Origin: Endozoicomonas sp965232255
Lineage (GTDB): Bacteria > Pseudomonadota > Gammaproteobacteria > Pseudomonadales > Endozoicomonadaceae
Length of the DNA stretch: 64,000 bases
Assembly (NCBI GenBank): GCA_965232255.1
Contig: OZ246962.1
Location: 1,426,001 to 1,490,000, forward strand
Direction: 5' to 3'
The notes below the pieces were generated by a model. That model was not told the DNA's origin, did no database searches, and worked only from the letters and a program-made list of their open reading frames with translations. Made by a program: the position numbers and the translations under genes. Of this stretch, positions 23,329 through 32,346 are shown one piece after another. The stretch's first letter is position 1. The number at the start of each line of letters is the position of its first letter.

Positions 23329-24983
23329 GGTTTGACTCCTTTGACCGGCACGGGATCTGTGCTTTCCCTGGTGCCAAAAATCAGGGCATCAGGATTCTGG
23401 TTTAATGTATCCAGCAGCGGTTCCAGCTGTTTGAGTACCTCATTGACGCGCGTCACTGCTTGCTCTATTTCGGCATAGCCGTTGGAGCCAGGGCCGTAGC
23501 CGCCCAGAGTCGTCCGTGCCTGTTTGAGCGTATTCTGGACACTTTGCGGCAGATTTTGCGTCTCTTTGTGGCCCAGCAGTGTGTCCATTTGTTGCAAGGT
23601 GGACTGCAATTGCTTGCCTGCTCCATCAATACTGGCCAGCGTCTTGTTCAGTTGGCGCACGGTTTTATCCACGGGCAGCTGTTCCAGTTTGGCCAGAATG
23701 TTTTGAATTTGCTGTTGCAACAGGGCAAACCCGCCATCCACCGTGGGAATTACATCGTAGCCAGAGAAAGTGGCACCCGGAATATACGGCGATTGTTGCA
23801 TTTCATCGGGATAGAAATTGACGTCAACATAGAGCGCACCGGAGAGTAAATTACCGGTTTTCAGCGAAGCGCGCAGCCCTTTGGCCAGGGCGTCATCAAT
23901 ATTTTGCCTGAGTTTGGCCAGGGTGGTGTCATCAGGCACCAGCTTTTCCACGCGCTCCAGCTCAATGTTGATCAGTACCGGAATCTGCATGCTCTCAATG
24001 GCACTGGTACGACTGGTCATCAGCGGGACTTCAGTGACCGTACCGATACGAATGCCCCGGTATTCCACTGGTGCGCCCACTGACAGACCACGCACCGAGT
24101 CATTAAACAGCATGGCGTAGGGGAGGACGTGCTGGTAAATATTGGCGCGGACATCGGACAGATTGTCGTACAGCGTGAACTCGGGAATATTGGCACCAAG
24201 AGGAATTCCTTCCGGTGATCCTTCGGGGACAGCAAAGGTGACACCGCCGCTGATCAGCGTTTCCAGAGAACCTACCTCAATGTTGAAACCGGCAGCGTTG
24301 ATGGTGATATCCAGACCTGAGTTGAGCCAGAAGCGGCTACGGGTGCGTAGCAGTTTTTCATAGGGCTGAAAGATAAACAGTTGGTAGGTGGCGTGGCGCT
24401 TGTCCACATCAAAGCCCACGGTTTCCACCCGACCGACGACAAAACCTTCATACATGACCGGATCGCCCACACTCAGTTTGCCCGCTTCAGGGGCTACCAG
24501 CATCACCTGAATGCCCTTGGCATCGGGCCCGGCAACGGGTGGGGCATTGAGCATGACAAAATGGGTCTGCTTTTGTGTCGAGTGTCCTGGCTCCAGTTCG
24601 ATATAAGGGCCGGAGAGCAAGGTTTCCAGGCCGGTTACTCCACCGGTACCGATGCGCGGTTTGACCAGCCAGAATTCGCTGTCTGCACGCAGCATACGTT
24701 CAGTTCCGCCATCCATGTGCACCGTAAGTTCGATCTGGTCGTAGTTGTTGCCAAGCTTGACATCGGTCACCATACCGACCTTCACACTGCGGGCCTTGAT
24801 CAGGGTTTTGCCCGCTTCAATGCCTTCAGCAGTCTGTACTGTCAGATGAATTTCCGGACCTTGCTGTTGCAAATACTGATAGATCATCCAGCCAGCGACC
24901 AGCACTGAGACAATGGGAATGATCCACACCGGGGAAAAACGCCGACTTGGCGCCACTGTCGCGGTTGTCGCTGATTTATCCAT
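23325..24983 (-). CDS. pqiB: PqiB, MCE-domain lipid transport protein
   Basis: A 552-residue protein close in length to E. coli PqiB (546). One N-terminal membrane segment (WIIPIVSVLVAGWMIYQYL) anchors it to the inner membrane. Three MCE domains follow at about 40-140, 155-250 and 280-390, then a long helical C-terminus (QLNKTLASIDGAGKQLQSTL) that builds the needle-like tube. It moves lipids between the membranes with PqiA and PqiC. It starts 25 bases after the pqiA stop. Its stop codon is formed by the right end of a transposon remnant, so the last residues may differ from the ancestral end. Confidence 0.93.
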   Translation of the reverse strand: MDKSATTATVAPSRRFSPVWIIPIVSVLVAGWMIYQYLQQQGPEIHLTVQTAEGIEAGKTLIKARSVKVGMVTDVKLGNNYDQIELTVHMDGGTERMLRADSEFWLVKPRIGTGGVTGLETLLSGPYIELEPGHSTQKQTHFVMLNAPPVAGPDAKGIQVMLVAPEAGKLSVGDPVMYEGFVVGRVETVGFDVDKRHATYQLFIFQPYEKLLRTRSRFWLNSGLDITINAAGFNIEVGSLETLISGGVTFAVPEGSPEGIPLGANIPEFTLYDNLSDVRANIYQHVLPYAMLFNDSVRGLSVGAPVEYRGIRIGTVTEVPLMTSRTSAIESMQIPVLINIELERVEKLVPDDTTLAKLRQNIDDALAKGLRASLKTGNLLSGALYVDVNFYPDEMQQSPYIPGATFSGYDVIPTVDGGFALLQQQIQNILAKLEQLPVDKTVRQLNKTLASIDGAGKQLQSTLQQMDTLLGHKETQNLPQSVQNTLKQARTTLGGYGPGSNGYAEIEQAVTRVNEVLKQLEPLLDTLNQNPDALIFGTRESTDPVPVKGVKP

Positions 24984-25008
24984 CTACTTCTTTACCTGGG
25001 ATGAAGTG

Positions 25009-26307
25009 TCAGACTCTGGCCTGACGGCCTCTGTTAATCCGGGAGTAACTGCCAATTTGCCAGAGCATTCGCGGGTCAAATAATCTGGTAGCGACGACGG
25101 TAAAGATTACCACCAGGGCAAAATAAAACACCGCCGCACCGGGAATGATTTTCATCAGGTCACCAAACTGCACCAGTGAAGTGAGCAGGGCGACCACGAA
25201 TACATCGAGCATGGACCAGCGACCAATGACTTCTATAAAGCGATAGAGTTGCAGTTTTTCCAGCGCGCCTTTGGTACTCGCTTGGGAGGGGTTGCGCTGG
25301 GACCAGAGCAGATAGGTAAGGATCAGCATTTTGCTGATGGGCAAAATGATACTGGCCGTGAGAATCACCAGGGCTATGGGGTAGGAGCCCATGTGCCACA
25401 ACAGAATGATGCCGTCCATAATCGTTGAGCCAATGGTGCTGCCAAGACTGGTGGTAAACATCATAGGGTAAAGGTTGGCCGGAAAGTAAAAGATGATCGC
25501 AGGCACCAAGATGGCTATGGTCTTATTGCTACTGTGCGCCGGGTCGAACGGGTGTAGTCTGGCGTGACAACGCTGGCATCGGGTAGGAGGGTGGTCACCA
25601 GTAGGGTTGATCTGGCTACAAACCTTGCAGAACAGGTAAGTGTTGTCCAGACAGGTATCACCGGCTTGCACATTACCGGTGCTGACCGGTGCAAACAGGC
25701 GATTGCTCAGCCAGTGTTGATCAGCGACGCGGGAACATTTCAGTAGCAGCAGGACAAAGACAAAATAGGCCCAAAAAGCGCTGTCAACGGTGACATCAGT
25801 CAGAGAAGTCAATTTGGTAATACTGACCAGTACCGCGACAAAAAAGATATCTTCCAGCAACCACGGATCTATGCGGGCCACAAAACGAAACAGCCTTTTC
25901 ACCAGCGGGTACTCGCCGGGATACGTGTCACAGGTTTTGGCCAGGGCGAATAACGTAATTAATCCAGCCAGGTAAAGTGTCGGCAAAAGGATGATAGTCA
26001 ACAACAACAGTGCTGCAAGACTGGTGTCGTTAAAGTAATGAAAGACACTTAACGCATCAAATAAGGCAATTTGTTGCGAGATACCCCGGACGCTAATGGC
26101 CATAAACGGAAAAAAACAGCTGATGCCCAATACAATCAGCGCGGTGATTCCGTAAGCAAGCACTTTGTTCGGGCCATCCTTTACGGTACGGATCAGAGTG
26201 TAGTTGCAGCGTGGGCACGAAGCCTGCTGATCCTCCAGTAAGTCAGGTACTTGAGAGACCAGGCCACACTCACGGCAGGCTGAGAGGTGGGAATAGTGTG
26301 TTGCCAT
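25009..26307 (-). CDS. pqiA: PqiA, inner-membrane partner of PqiB
   Basis: A 432-residue polytopic membrane protein. It has an N-terminal zinc-ribbon (CRECG, CPRCN) and a second one in the middle (CKVCSQ, CQRCHARL), each followed by four predicted membrane segments (for example VLAYGITALIVLGISCFFPFM). This duplicated PqiA architecture belongs to the pqiABC lipid transport system. It is the first gene of the operon and is divergent from srkA, with 200 bases between them. Confidence 0.93.
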   Translation of the reverse strand: MATHYSHLSACRECGLVSQVPDLLEDQQASCPRCNYTLIRTVKDGPNKVLAYGITALIVLGISCFFPFMAISVRGISQQIALFDALSVFHYFNDTSLAALLLLTIILLPTLYLAGLITLFALAKTCDTYPGEYPLVKRLFRFVARIDPWLLEDIFFVAVLVSITKLTSLTDVTVDSAFWAYFVFVLLLLKCSRVADQHWLSNRLFAPVSTGNVQAGDTCLDNTYLFCKVCSQINPTGDHPPTRCQRCHARLHPFDPAHSSNKTIAILVPAIIFYFPANLYPMMFTTSLGSTIGSTIMDGIILLWHMGSYPIALVILTASIILPISKMLILTYLLWSQRNPSQASTKGALEKLQLYRFIEVIGRWSMLDVFVVALLTSLVQFGDLMKIIPGAAVFYFALVVIFTVVATRLFDPRMLWQIGSYSRINRGRQARV

Positions 26308-26507
26308 GCCAGAAATTAGACGGTTGCCCAGAGGGGGAAAGCATTATAACACCGCATAAAAGCCAATTGGCAAATGATATCGTCGCTTATTATCAGCGTG
26401 CCGCGTCGTTATCGAGTGATCGACAATTCCAGCATCGGCGGTGGTCACTCGGTATTATTGGTTATAGAATCTCGAGCCACCAAACCCAGACTTTTCCGGA
26501 GGTCAGC

Positions 26508-27506
26508 ATGAACACACCCACGCAACACCCTTACGACCAGCTGACTCCGGATCGGGTGCTGGACGCCGTGGAGAGTGTGGGGTTCATCAGCGATGCCCGG
26601 ATCATGACCCTGAACAGTTACGAAAATCGGGTCTATCAGGTGGGTATTGATGAGGCTGAACCGGTGATTGCCAAATTCTACCGACCCGAACGCTGGTCAA
26701 GGGAACAGATTATTGAAGAACATCAGTTTACGCTGGAGCTGAAAAGTCTGGATTTACCGGTGGTTGCGCCCATCGCTGACCCGAATGGCCAGACGCTGCA
26801 CGAATTTGCTGGCTTTCTGTTTGCCCTGTTTCCCCGCCAGGGTGGCCATGCACCAGAGCTTGATGATTTGGATAATTTGCTGACCCTTGGTCGTACGCTT
26901 GGACGCATCCATAAACTCGGTGCCGTTACTGCCTTTGCTCACCGCCCGGCCATTAGCCTACAGCGCTACGGTGTGGACAGTGTTGAATACCTGCTGACCA
27001 ATGGCTTTATTCCCGCCTCTCTGACAGAGGCCTACCAGACACTGACCCGGGATTTGCTGCACCGTCTGGACTGCATTAGCCAGCAACAGGACTATCAGGC
27101 TATCCGGGTACACGGCGACTGCCACGGCGGCAATATCCTCTGGCGTAACCAGGCACCGCATTTTGTTGATTTTGACGACACCTGCATGGCACCGGCGGTA
27201 CAGGACTTGTGGATGTTGCTGTCCGGCAGCCGCGCCGAACAGACGATACAGATGGCGGAGATTCTGGAGGGGTATAGTGAGTTTATGGACTTCAGTCCAG
27301 CTGAGCTGAACCTGATTGAATACCTGCGTACCCTGCGCCTGCTCAACTACAGCGGCTGGCTGGCCAAACGCTGGGATGACCCGGCCTTTCCGAAAGCCTT
27401 TACCTGGTTTAACACTGAGCGCTACTGGGCCGAGCATATCCTTGAGTTGCGTGAGCAACTGGCGGCACTTGATGAGCCGGCACTCTCCGTGTTTGGCCAA
27501 ATTTGA
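26508..27506 (+). CDS. srkA: Stress response kinase A (YihE/SrkA)
   Basis: A 332-residue Ser/Thr kinase of the aminoglycoside-phosphotransferase fold, as in E. coli SrkA (328). The catalytic loop VHGDCHGGNILW and the metal-binding HFVDFDDTCMAP are intact; NSYENRVYQVGI is the nucleotide-binding strand pair. In E. coli it protects stressed cells from programmed death. The ATG at 26508 follows CCGGAGG at seven bases; the frame runs upstream to 26211, but that part is intergenic in character. It is convergent with the death-fold-like gene. Confidence 0.92.
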   Translation: MNTPTQHPYDQLTPDRVLDAVESVGFISDARIMTLNSYENRVYQVGIDEAEPVIAKFYRPERWSREQIIEEHQFTLELKSLDLPVVAPIADPNGQTLHEFAGFLFALFPRQGGHAPELDDLDNLLTLGRTLGRIHKLGAVTAFAHRPAISLQRYGVDSVEYLLTNGFIPASLTEAYQTLTRDLLHRLDCISQQQDYQAIRVHGDCHGGNILWRNQAPHFVDFDDTCMAPAVQDLWMLLSGSRAEQTIQMAEILEGYSEFMDFSPAELNLIEYLRTLRLLNYSGWLAKRWDDPAFPKAFTWFNTERYWAEHILELREQLAALDEPALSVFGQI

Positions 27507-27523
27507 GCCAGATTAAAAAGCTG

Positions 27524-29221
27524 TTACACATGACTGTTAATCCATTCATGGTACAAAAGAGGATCAAGGGACGACAGACGTTTTATGTCCCCCTTTTTGC
27601 ATAGAGCCTTTGCCGTCTTCAGGCCACTGGTCATTGCCTGCCTGGTTGCCGTGGGCAATTCAGTGCTGCGCTTGAACGACAGCCGTTTGGGGAAATGCCT
27701 GAGCGCTTCCTGATCATCCAGTTGCAATAATGCCTGGTAGAGATCGCCGGTTTCCAGTTGTCTGCGTGGCTCTGTTAATTTTGTCGACAGATAAAATGCC
27801 GTCAGTCGAGTATCCGGTTTTGCCATCTCACTGATCCCTTTCAGTTCATCAGTGGAAAGCCCCATAGCCAAACCGATCAGAACCCAGTTATGGCTCAGTG
27901 GCAGGTCACCCAGGAAGTTCATGGTTAAGGGTACTGAATCGGGTGCTCGCGTCAGGATCTCCGGGACGGCCAACGGTGCGCTAATTGGTGGTGGATGGCA
28001 GGCAACGGTGTGGTGAAACAGCGGTACGTTTAGGTAGAGTATTGCATGACGTAATTGACCGAGGTGGTACGGTATAGCGGCTTGTTGCAAGGCGTAAAGG
28101 ATATGACCAGGGCTGAGCTGATCTCGCAGTTTTCTGCTCTGCTCAATAATGTTCATCAGCGTTGGGGTATTCAGTTTTACCGCGGGTATTTGCGTCATTT
28201 TGACGGCAGGAACGCCAAGGGTATGGGCAAAAATAGTTACATCCAGCGGCACCTTATTCTCAACCAATCCCTGGATCAATCGCCAGGTCTGCGTAGCCGG
28301 TTGATAGCCCAGTTCTATTTTTTGCGTGTCTGGCTTGTGAATAATGGTGCCAACACTGGGTTGACGGCCAGTGACCGCATTAAGCAGTCGATGCGCTATG
28401 TTGATTTGCCCAATCTCCGGTTTACACAGTATGGTCACTGCCTCGCGCACGGTCAGACTTCGGCCTTTGGCCGCCACAATGTTTTCCAGGAATCGGTAAA
28501 TGGCTAATGTATCCTCACTCTGCAACTCAGCAAGCACCGGGTCGCTTAGTAACCCAGAGTAGCCAGTGGTTTGCGCCAGTGTTGCCAGAGGAATCGCGCT
28601 GAGTCCGACCAGTTGTCCGGTAAAAATCTGGCACAGATCAAAATGGCTCAAAACTTGATCAATATTGCTGTTGTCATGGCCGGATTCTTCACACTGCAGG
28701 GTATTGTCGTAACACTGGTGAGCAAACGGAATGTTGAACTGGCGACAGTACATTTCGGCCAGATCAAGGCGGCCACTTCGAGCGAGAGCACCCAGCAGTT
28801 GCTGATGAGTAAACAGGTTATCTGGTGGGATTTGGCGTAGCTGTTGTATCAGGTAGTCATGACCGTTTTTGTGCACTGCTGCAGTGTACAAAAGTGTCAG
28901 TCGGATACTTCGTGACAAGCCCAGTTGCAAGGCCAGCAGGTAAAGCTCCCGGTTGCGTAATTCCTCGATAATATTGCCGGTTTGGCCAATGTGCGCCGCG
29001 GTCAGTCGGCTGTTTGCCGAGGTGACGGCACCCGAGGTGTGACAGACACGTCTTTGTGACAGGAAAACCGGCTCTGTTGGTACCTCAGTAGTGAGCCCGA
29101 CAGTCACGGTTGGTGAATAATCCAAATCCGCGCTCTGCTGCGGGTGCTGCTCTGTCGGCGCAGGGCACGGTGTAGGTAAAACGCCGTTCACGCTCCCTGA
29201 GTGATTGGTCGAAAGGTTCAC
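27524..29221 (-). CDS. Protein with four death-fold-like repeats
   Basis: A 565-residue protein that I do not match to a bacterial family. Residues 1-80 are low complexity. Four helical units follow at about 86-165, 195-280, 325-396 and 432-510. At least three share a pattern of hydrophobic start, L-G-L/V-S, a first helix, then a charged turn and L-x-x-x-[HDQ]-x-L-x-x-A-L (for example QLETGDLYQALLQL and QLSPGHILYALQQA). This spacing, LA..LGLS..L..I followed by L..AL, is that of eukaryotic death domains. Unit 4 also has the expected NW near its start. There is no signal peptide. The GTG start at 29221 follows GGAGGTG. Interference with host death signalling is a guess; another helical repeat fold is possible. 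Confidence 0.55.
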   Translation of the reverse strand: MNLSTNHSGSVNGVLPTPCPAPTEQHPQQSADLDYSPTVTVGLTTEVPTEPVFLSQRRVCHTSGAVTSANSRLTAAHIGQTGNIIEELRNRELYLLALQLGLSRSIRLTLLYTAAVHKNGHDYLIQQLRQIPPDNLFTHQQLLGALARSGRLDLAEMYCRQFNIPFAHQCYDNTLQCEESGHDNSNIDQVLSHFDLCQIFTGQLVGLSAIPLATLAQTTGYSGLLSDPVLAELQSEDTLAIYRFLENIVAAKGRSLTVREAVTILCKPEIGQINIAHRLLNAVTGRQPSVGTIIHKPDTQKIELGYQPATQTWRLIQGLVENKVPLDVTIFAHTLGVPAVKMTQIPAVKLNTPTLMNIIEQSRKLRDQLSPGHILYALQQAAIPYHLGQLRHAILYLNVPLFHHTVACHPPPISAPLAVPEILTRAPDSVPLTMNFLGDLPLSHNWVLIGLAMGLSTDELKGISEMAKPDTRLTAFYLSTKLTEPRRQLETGDLYQALLQLDDQEALRHFPKRLSFKRSTELPTATRQAMTSGLKTAKALCKKGDIKRLSSLDPLLYHEWINSHV

Positions 29222-29343
29222 AATTTCACACCTCCATTTGCAAATAATTATTGTTATTTCAGGTCAGCGGCATTACAGCGGGGCCCGTCTGTTAGGCTCG
29301 TCTAGAGGGTGTCAGCGAGCAAGAGCGCTTGGCATACCCTTGC

Positions 29344-29397
29344 AGCGTGAACAGCAGAACCAGCGTGAACCGTAGAATCAGCCTGAACAGCAGAAAT
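29344..29397. repeat. Three 18-bp imperfect direct repeats
   Basis: Three consecutive units of the form AGCGTGAACAGCAGAACC with two to four changes each, in the gap between dnaB and the death-fold-like gene. Purpose unknown. Confidence 0.6.
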
Positions 29398-29426
29398 TGT
29401 CCAGACGCCCACTTCGCCTGGACAAT
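29396..29426 (-). terminator. Possible dnaB terminator
   Basis: Stem ATTGTCCAG / CTGGACAAT with a 13-base loop, followed on the minus strand by TTTCT. It lies 62 bases after the dnaB stop. The short T run makes it only a candidate. Confidence 0.45.
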
Positions 29427-29488
29427 AATTGGACAATAAAAAGGAGTGAATGTTCCGAGAGACAAGATGGATGGTTCAGTGGCAGTGG

Positions 29489-30892
29489 TTACTCATCATC
29501 AAACCGACCGTAAGCATCCGCAGCCAGGTTTTCAAAACGGGTGAACTGGCCAATAAATGCCAGCCGACAAGTACCAATGGGGCCGTTACGTTGTTTGCCA
29601 ATGATGATCTCGGCTACCCCTTTGTATTCAGTGTCGGGATTGTAGACCTCATCCCGGTAGATGAACATAATCACGTCGGCGTCCTGCTCGATGGCGCCGG
29701 ACTCCCGCAGGTCGGAGTTAACCGGACGTTTGTTGGGGCGCTGTTCCAGAGAGCGGTTAAGTTGGGACAGGGCGATGACCGGTACGTTGAACTCCTTGGC
29801 GATGCCTTTGAGCGAGCGGGAGATTTCGGAAATCTCGTTGGTTCTGCCCTCGCCAAAGCCGGGAATCTGCATTAGTTGCAGGTAGTCGATCATAATCATG
29901 CCCAGCTGCCCATGTTCACGCACGATCCGGCGTATCCGCGAGCGCATTTCTGATGGGCTGATACCAGCGGTATCGTCAATAAACAGTTTTTTGTCCTTGA
30001 TGCGCTCCACCGCCGAGAGCAGCTTGGGCCAGTCTTCTTCTTCCAGCTGACCGCTGCGGACTTTGGATTGGTTGATTCGGCCAAGGGAGGACAGCATACG
30101 CATCATCAGCTGTTCTGCCGGCATCTCCAGACTGAATACCATAACGCCCTTATCGCTGTTGAGCAGAGCGTTTTCCACCAGGTTCATGGCGAAGGTGGTT
30201 TTACCCATGGATGGACGGGCAGCAACAATCACCATATCGGACTGTTGCAGACCCGAGGTCATTTCGTCCAGGTCTTTAAAGCCGGTGGTGGTGCCGGTAA
30301 TGGCATTGCCAGCATTGAACATCTCGTCAATTTTCTTGACGGTATTTTCCAGAATTTCCCGCACGCCCACCGGGCCACCGGCGTTCGGGCGTTCTTCAGC
30401 GATATTGAATACCAGTCGTTCGGCTTCATCAAGAATGGTCTGACTGTCCCGGCCTTCGGGATTATAGGCATTGTCGGCTATTTTCTGACCGGTGCTGATC
30501 AGGCGGCGCAGCACTGAGCGCTCAAAAATGATGCCGGCATAGGCACTGATATTGGCCACGCTCGGCACACTGCCGGCCAGTTCGGCCAGATAAAGCATGC
30601 CACCAACGTCGTCCAGTTCACCACGGGTTTCCAACAGGCCAGCTACGGTGAGCGGATCGAACGGTTTGCTCTCGTTACTCAGGGAGCAAATGGCCGAGTA
30701 GATATAGCGGTGGCCAGCATTATAAAAGTCATCTGACGTAAGCTTGTCGACTACCCGATCCAGAGCCTGGTTATCGAGCATAAGGCCGCCAAGTACCGAT
30801 TGCTCGGCTTCGATAGAGTGCGGTGGGGTTTTAATGGCAACCGTCGCTTCGTCGATGGGAAGCTCTAATTCCCGGGGACTGGCATTCAACAT
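29489..30892 (-). CDS. dnaB: Replicative DNA helicase
   Basis: A 467-residue DnaB (E. coli 471). It forms the hexameric helicase that unwinds DNA at the fork. The N-terminal domain starts with PPHSIEAEQSVLGGLMLDN, and the RecA-like domain holds Walker A ARPSMGKT, Walker B MIMIDYLQLM and the C-terminal MFIYRDEVYNPDTEYKG. The frame is open to 31081, but the ATG at 30892 gives the standard N-terminus. In many relatives rplI is followed by dnaB; here the two are separated by three accessory genes and an insertion element, in the order rplI, TnpB element, orphan, ankyrin gene, dnaB. Confidence 0.95.
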   Translation of the reverse strand: MLNASPRELELPIDEATVAIKTPPHSIEAEQSVLGGLMLDNQALDRVVDKLTSDDFYNAGHRYIYSAICSLSNESKPFDPLTVAGLLETRGELDDVGGMLYLAELAGSVPSVANISAYAGIIFERSVLRRLISTGQKIADNAYNPEGRDSQTILDEAERLVFNIAEERPNAGGPVGVREILENTVKKIDEMFNAGNAITGTTTGFKDLDEMTSGLQQSDMVIVAARPSMGKTTFAMNLVENALLNSDKGVMVFSLEMPAEQLMMRMLSSLGRINQSKVRSGQLEEEDWPKLLSAVERIKDKKLFIDDTAGISPSEMRSRIRRIVREHGQLGMIMIDYLQLMQIPGFGEGRTNEISEISRSLKGIAKEFNVPVIALSQLNRSLEQRPNKRPVNSDLRESGAIEQDADVIMFIYRDEVYNPDTEYKGVAEIIIGKQRNGPIGTCRLAFIGQFTRFENLAADAYGRFDDE

Positions 30893-30974
30893 AATGACGA
30901 TCTGAACAATGGACCAAAGGTTGCTCAGAATAACCGATTCAGACACCCGGAAAAACTCCCATCGACACGTCTGA

Positions 30975-32105
30975 TCAATCGGGTAATAACAAACTGGGGT
31001 GAGCGGACATCGGATTGCTGGCCTGCCGTTGCTGCGTCGCTTGCGGTTGCTGGGACAAAGCAACGGCTGTCTGTTGGACATGATGGACTGCCGGTAGCTC
31101 TTGTTTTTCTACCACGTGTCCTGGGTAGCCCAACATTGCATGGGCCAGACTGTGCTTCTGCAGTCGTTCAGCGTGACCAATGGGTGTGTTGGCAGGTTTG
31201 CGTTTGCTGCGTTGGTCTGACCGTCGCGGTTGTGCGCCATAATCCAACAGTGAACGCGCGGTTTCAATGGCGTTAGTCCGCTGATGCAGATTATTGAACG
31301 GCGCGCAAAGAGCCAGGCGGTGCAGCGGACTCTCGCCAAGGTTGTTGGTAGCGGTGGCATCGGCACCAAATTTCAGGAGTGACAAGACCGAGGCGTGATG
31401 ACCCATTGATGCAGCTTTGTGCAGCGGGGTATCGCCATGGCTGTCCCGGGCATTGATATCAATATTGCTGGTGGAGCTTAGTAATATCATTATCAGCTCG
31501 GGCCGGTTGTTTTTCGCCGCGTGATGCAAGGCGGTGCGCTGTCGGGCATCTCTCAGGTCGGGGTCAGCACCGGCATGCAGCAAGGTCCGCAAACTTTCAT
31601 TTCTGGCAATCTCTTCGGAATCACGGTCTTTAAATGCTGGTGCAGTATCGTACGGGAGTTTGATTTGCTGGCTTTTGGCACCGCACAGCAGGGACAGAGC
31701 GGTAAAACCTTCGCCGTATGTGGCATCGATATCTACCAATTGGCCGGAGGCAATCAGTGCTTCCATGGCCATCCAGTTGCCGGCAATGGCTGCCCAATGC
31801 AGTGGCTGGCCCTCTCTGATATCACCCAGAGTGGTCGATTTGTTCAGGTTAACGCCCCGGTCAATAAAACACTGTACTTGCTCCAGACTGGCTACCTTAA
31901 GATTGGCAATGGCCTGGCAGAATTGCCGATGCAACCGGTGAGGTGACTCACTGTTCCCGACTGACGCCCGTTGAGCCGTTGGCAAAGACACAACTTGTCG
32001 GCCATTGACGGTGTTGACACTGGGGAAGTTTTCGCCTTGTTGTGCAGCGGGGTTAGTCAGGTATGCTCCAAGGGTTTTGGCGAGGGGAATGTAACACGAT
32101 TGCAT
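30975..32105 (-). CDS. Ankyrin-repeat protein
   Basis: A 376-residue protein (ATG at 32105, seven bases after GAGG). Ankyrin repeats run from about residue 95 to 310. Clear units carry G-QPLHWAA, RTALHHAA, DTPLHKAA and SPLHRLA with LL..GAD turns. The C-terminus is Gln-rich and probably disordered. There is no signal peptide or enzymatic domain. Ankyrin proteins bind other proteins and are common among effectors of intracellular bacteria. It is inserted between rplI and dnaB, 82 bases upstream of dnaB on the same strand, and could be co-transcribed with it. Confidence 0.88.
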   Translation of the reverse strand: MQSCYIPLAKTLGAYLTNPAAQQGENFPSVNTVNGRQVVSLPTAQRASVGNSESPHRLHRQFCQAIANLKVASLEQVQCFIDRGVNLNKSTTLGDIREGQPLHWAAIAGNWMAMEALIASGQLVDIDATYGEGFTALSLLCGAKSQQIKLPYDTAPAFKDRDSEEIARNESLRTLLHAGADPDLRDARQRTALHHAAKNNRPELIMILLSSTSNIDINARDSHGDTPLHKAASMGHHASVLSLLKFGADATATNNLGESPLHRLALCAPFNNLHQRTNAIETARSLLDYGAQPRRSDQRSKRKPANTPIGHAERLQKHSLAHAMLGYPGHVVEKQELPAVHHVQQTAVALSQQPQATQQRQASNPMSAHPSLLLPD

Positions 32106-32346
32106 GGTAATCCTCATCTCCGTTGCATTGTTTGCATTTATGCAGCATTGGTGCAGTTTTGATTGGTAGCGTGGCAAATTGTTCCCCGACGTTTGGACTA
32201 ACGTTATCAGTTGCCCGATTTGCCATGATAAGAAATGGTGCGAGATGAGGAGGCGGACGATGAATGGCTACGTGGCATTTACACACAGGAGCTATTACAC
32301 ACAGGAGCTATGTGAACACGATCATCCGCGTGGGAATGACAGACAA

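Noticed and set aside
26211..26507. Long N-terminal extension of srkA
   Set aside because: The frame is open, but a strong ribosome site and family alignment place the start at 26508.
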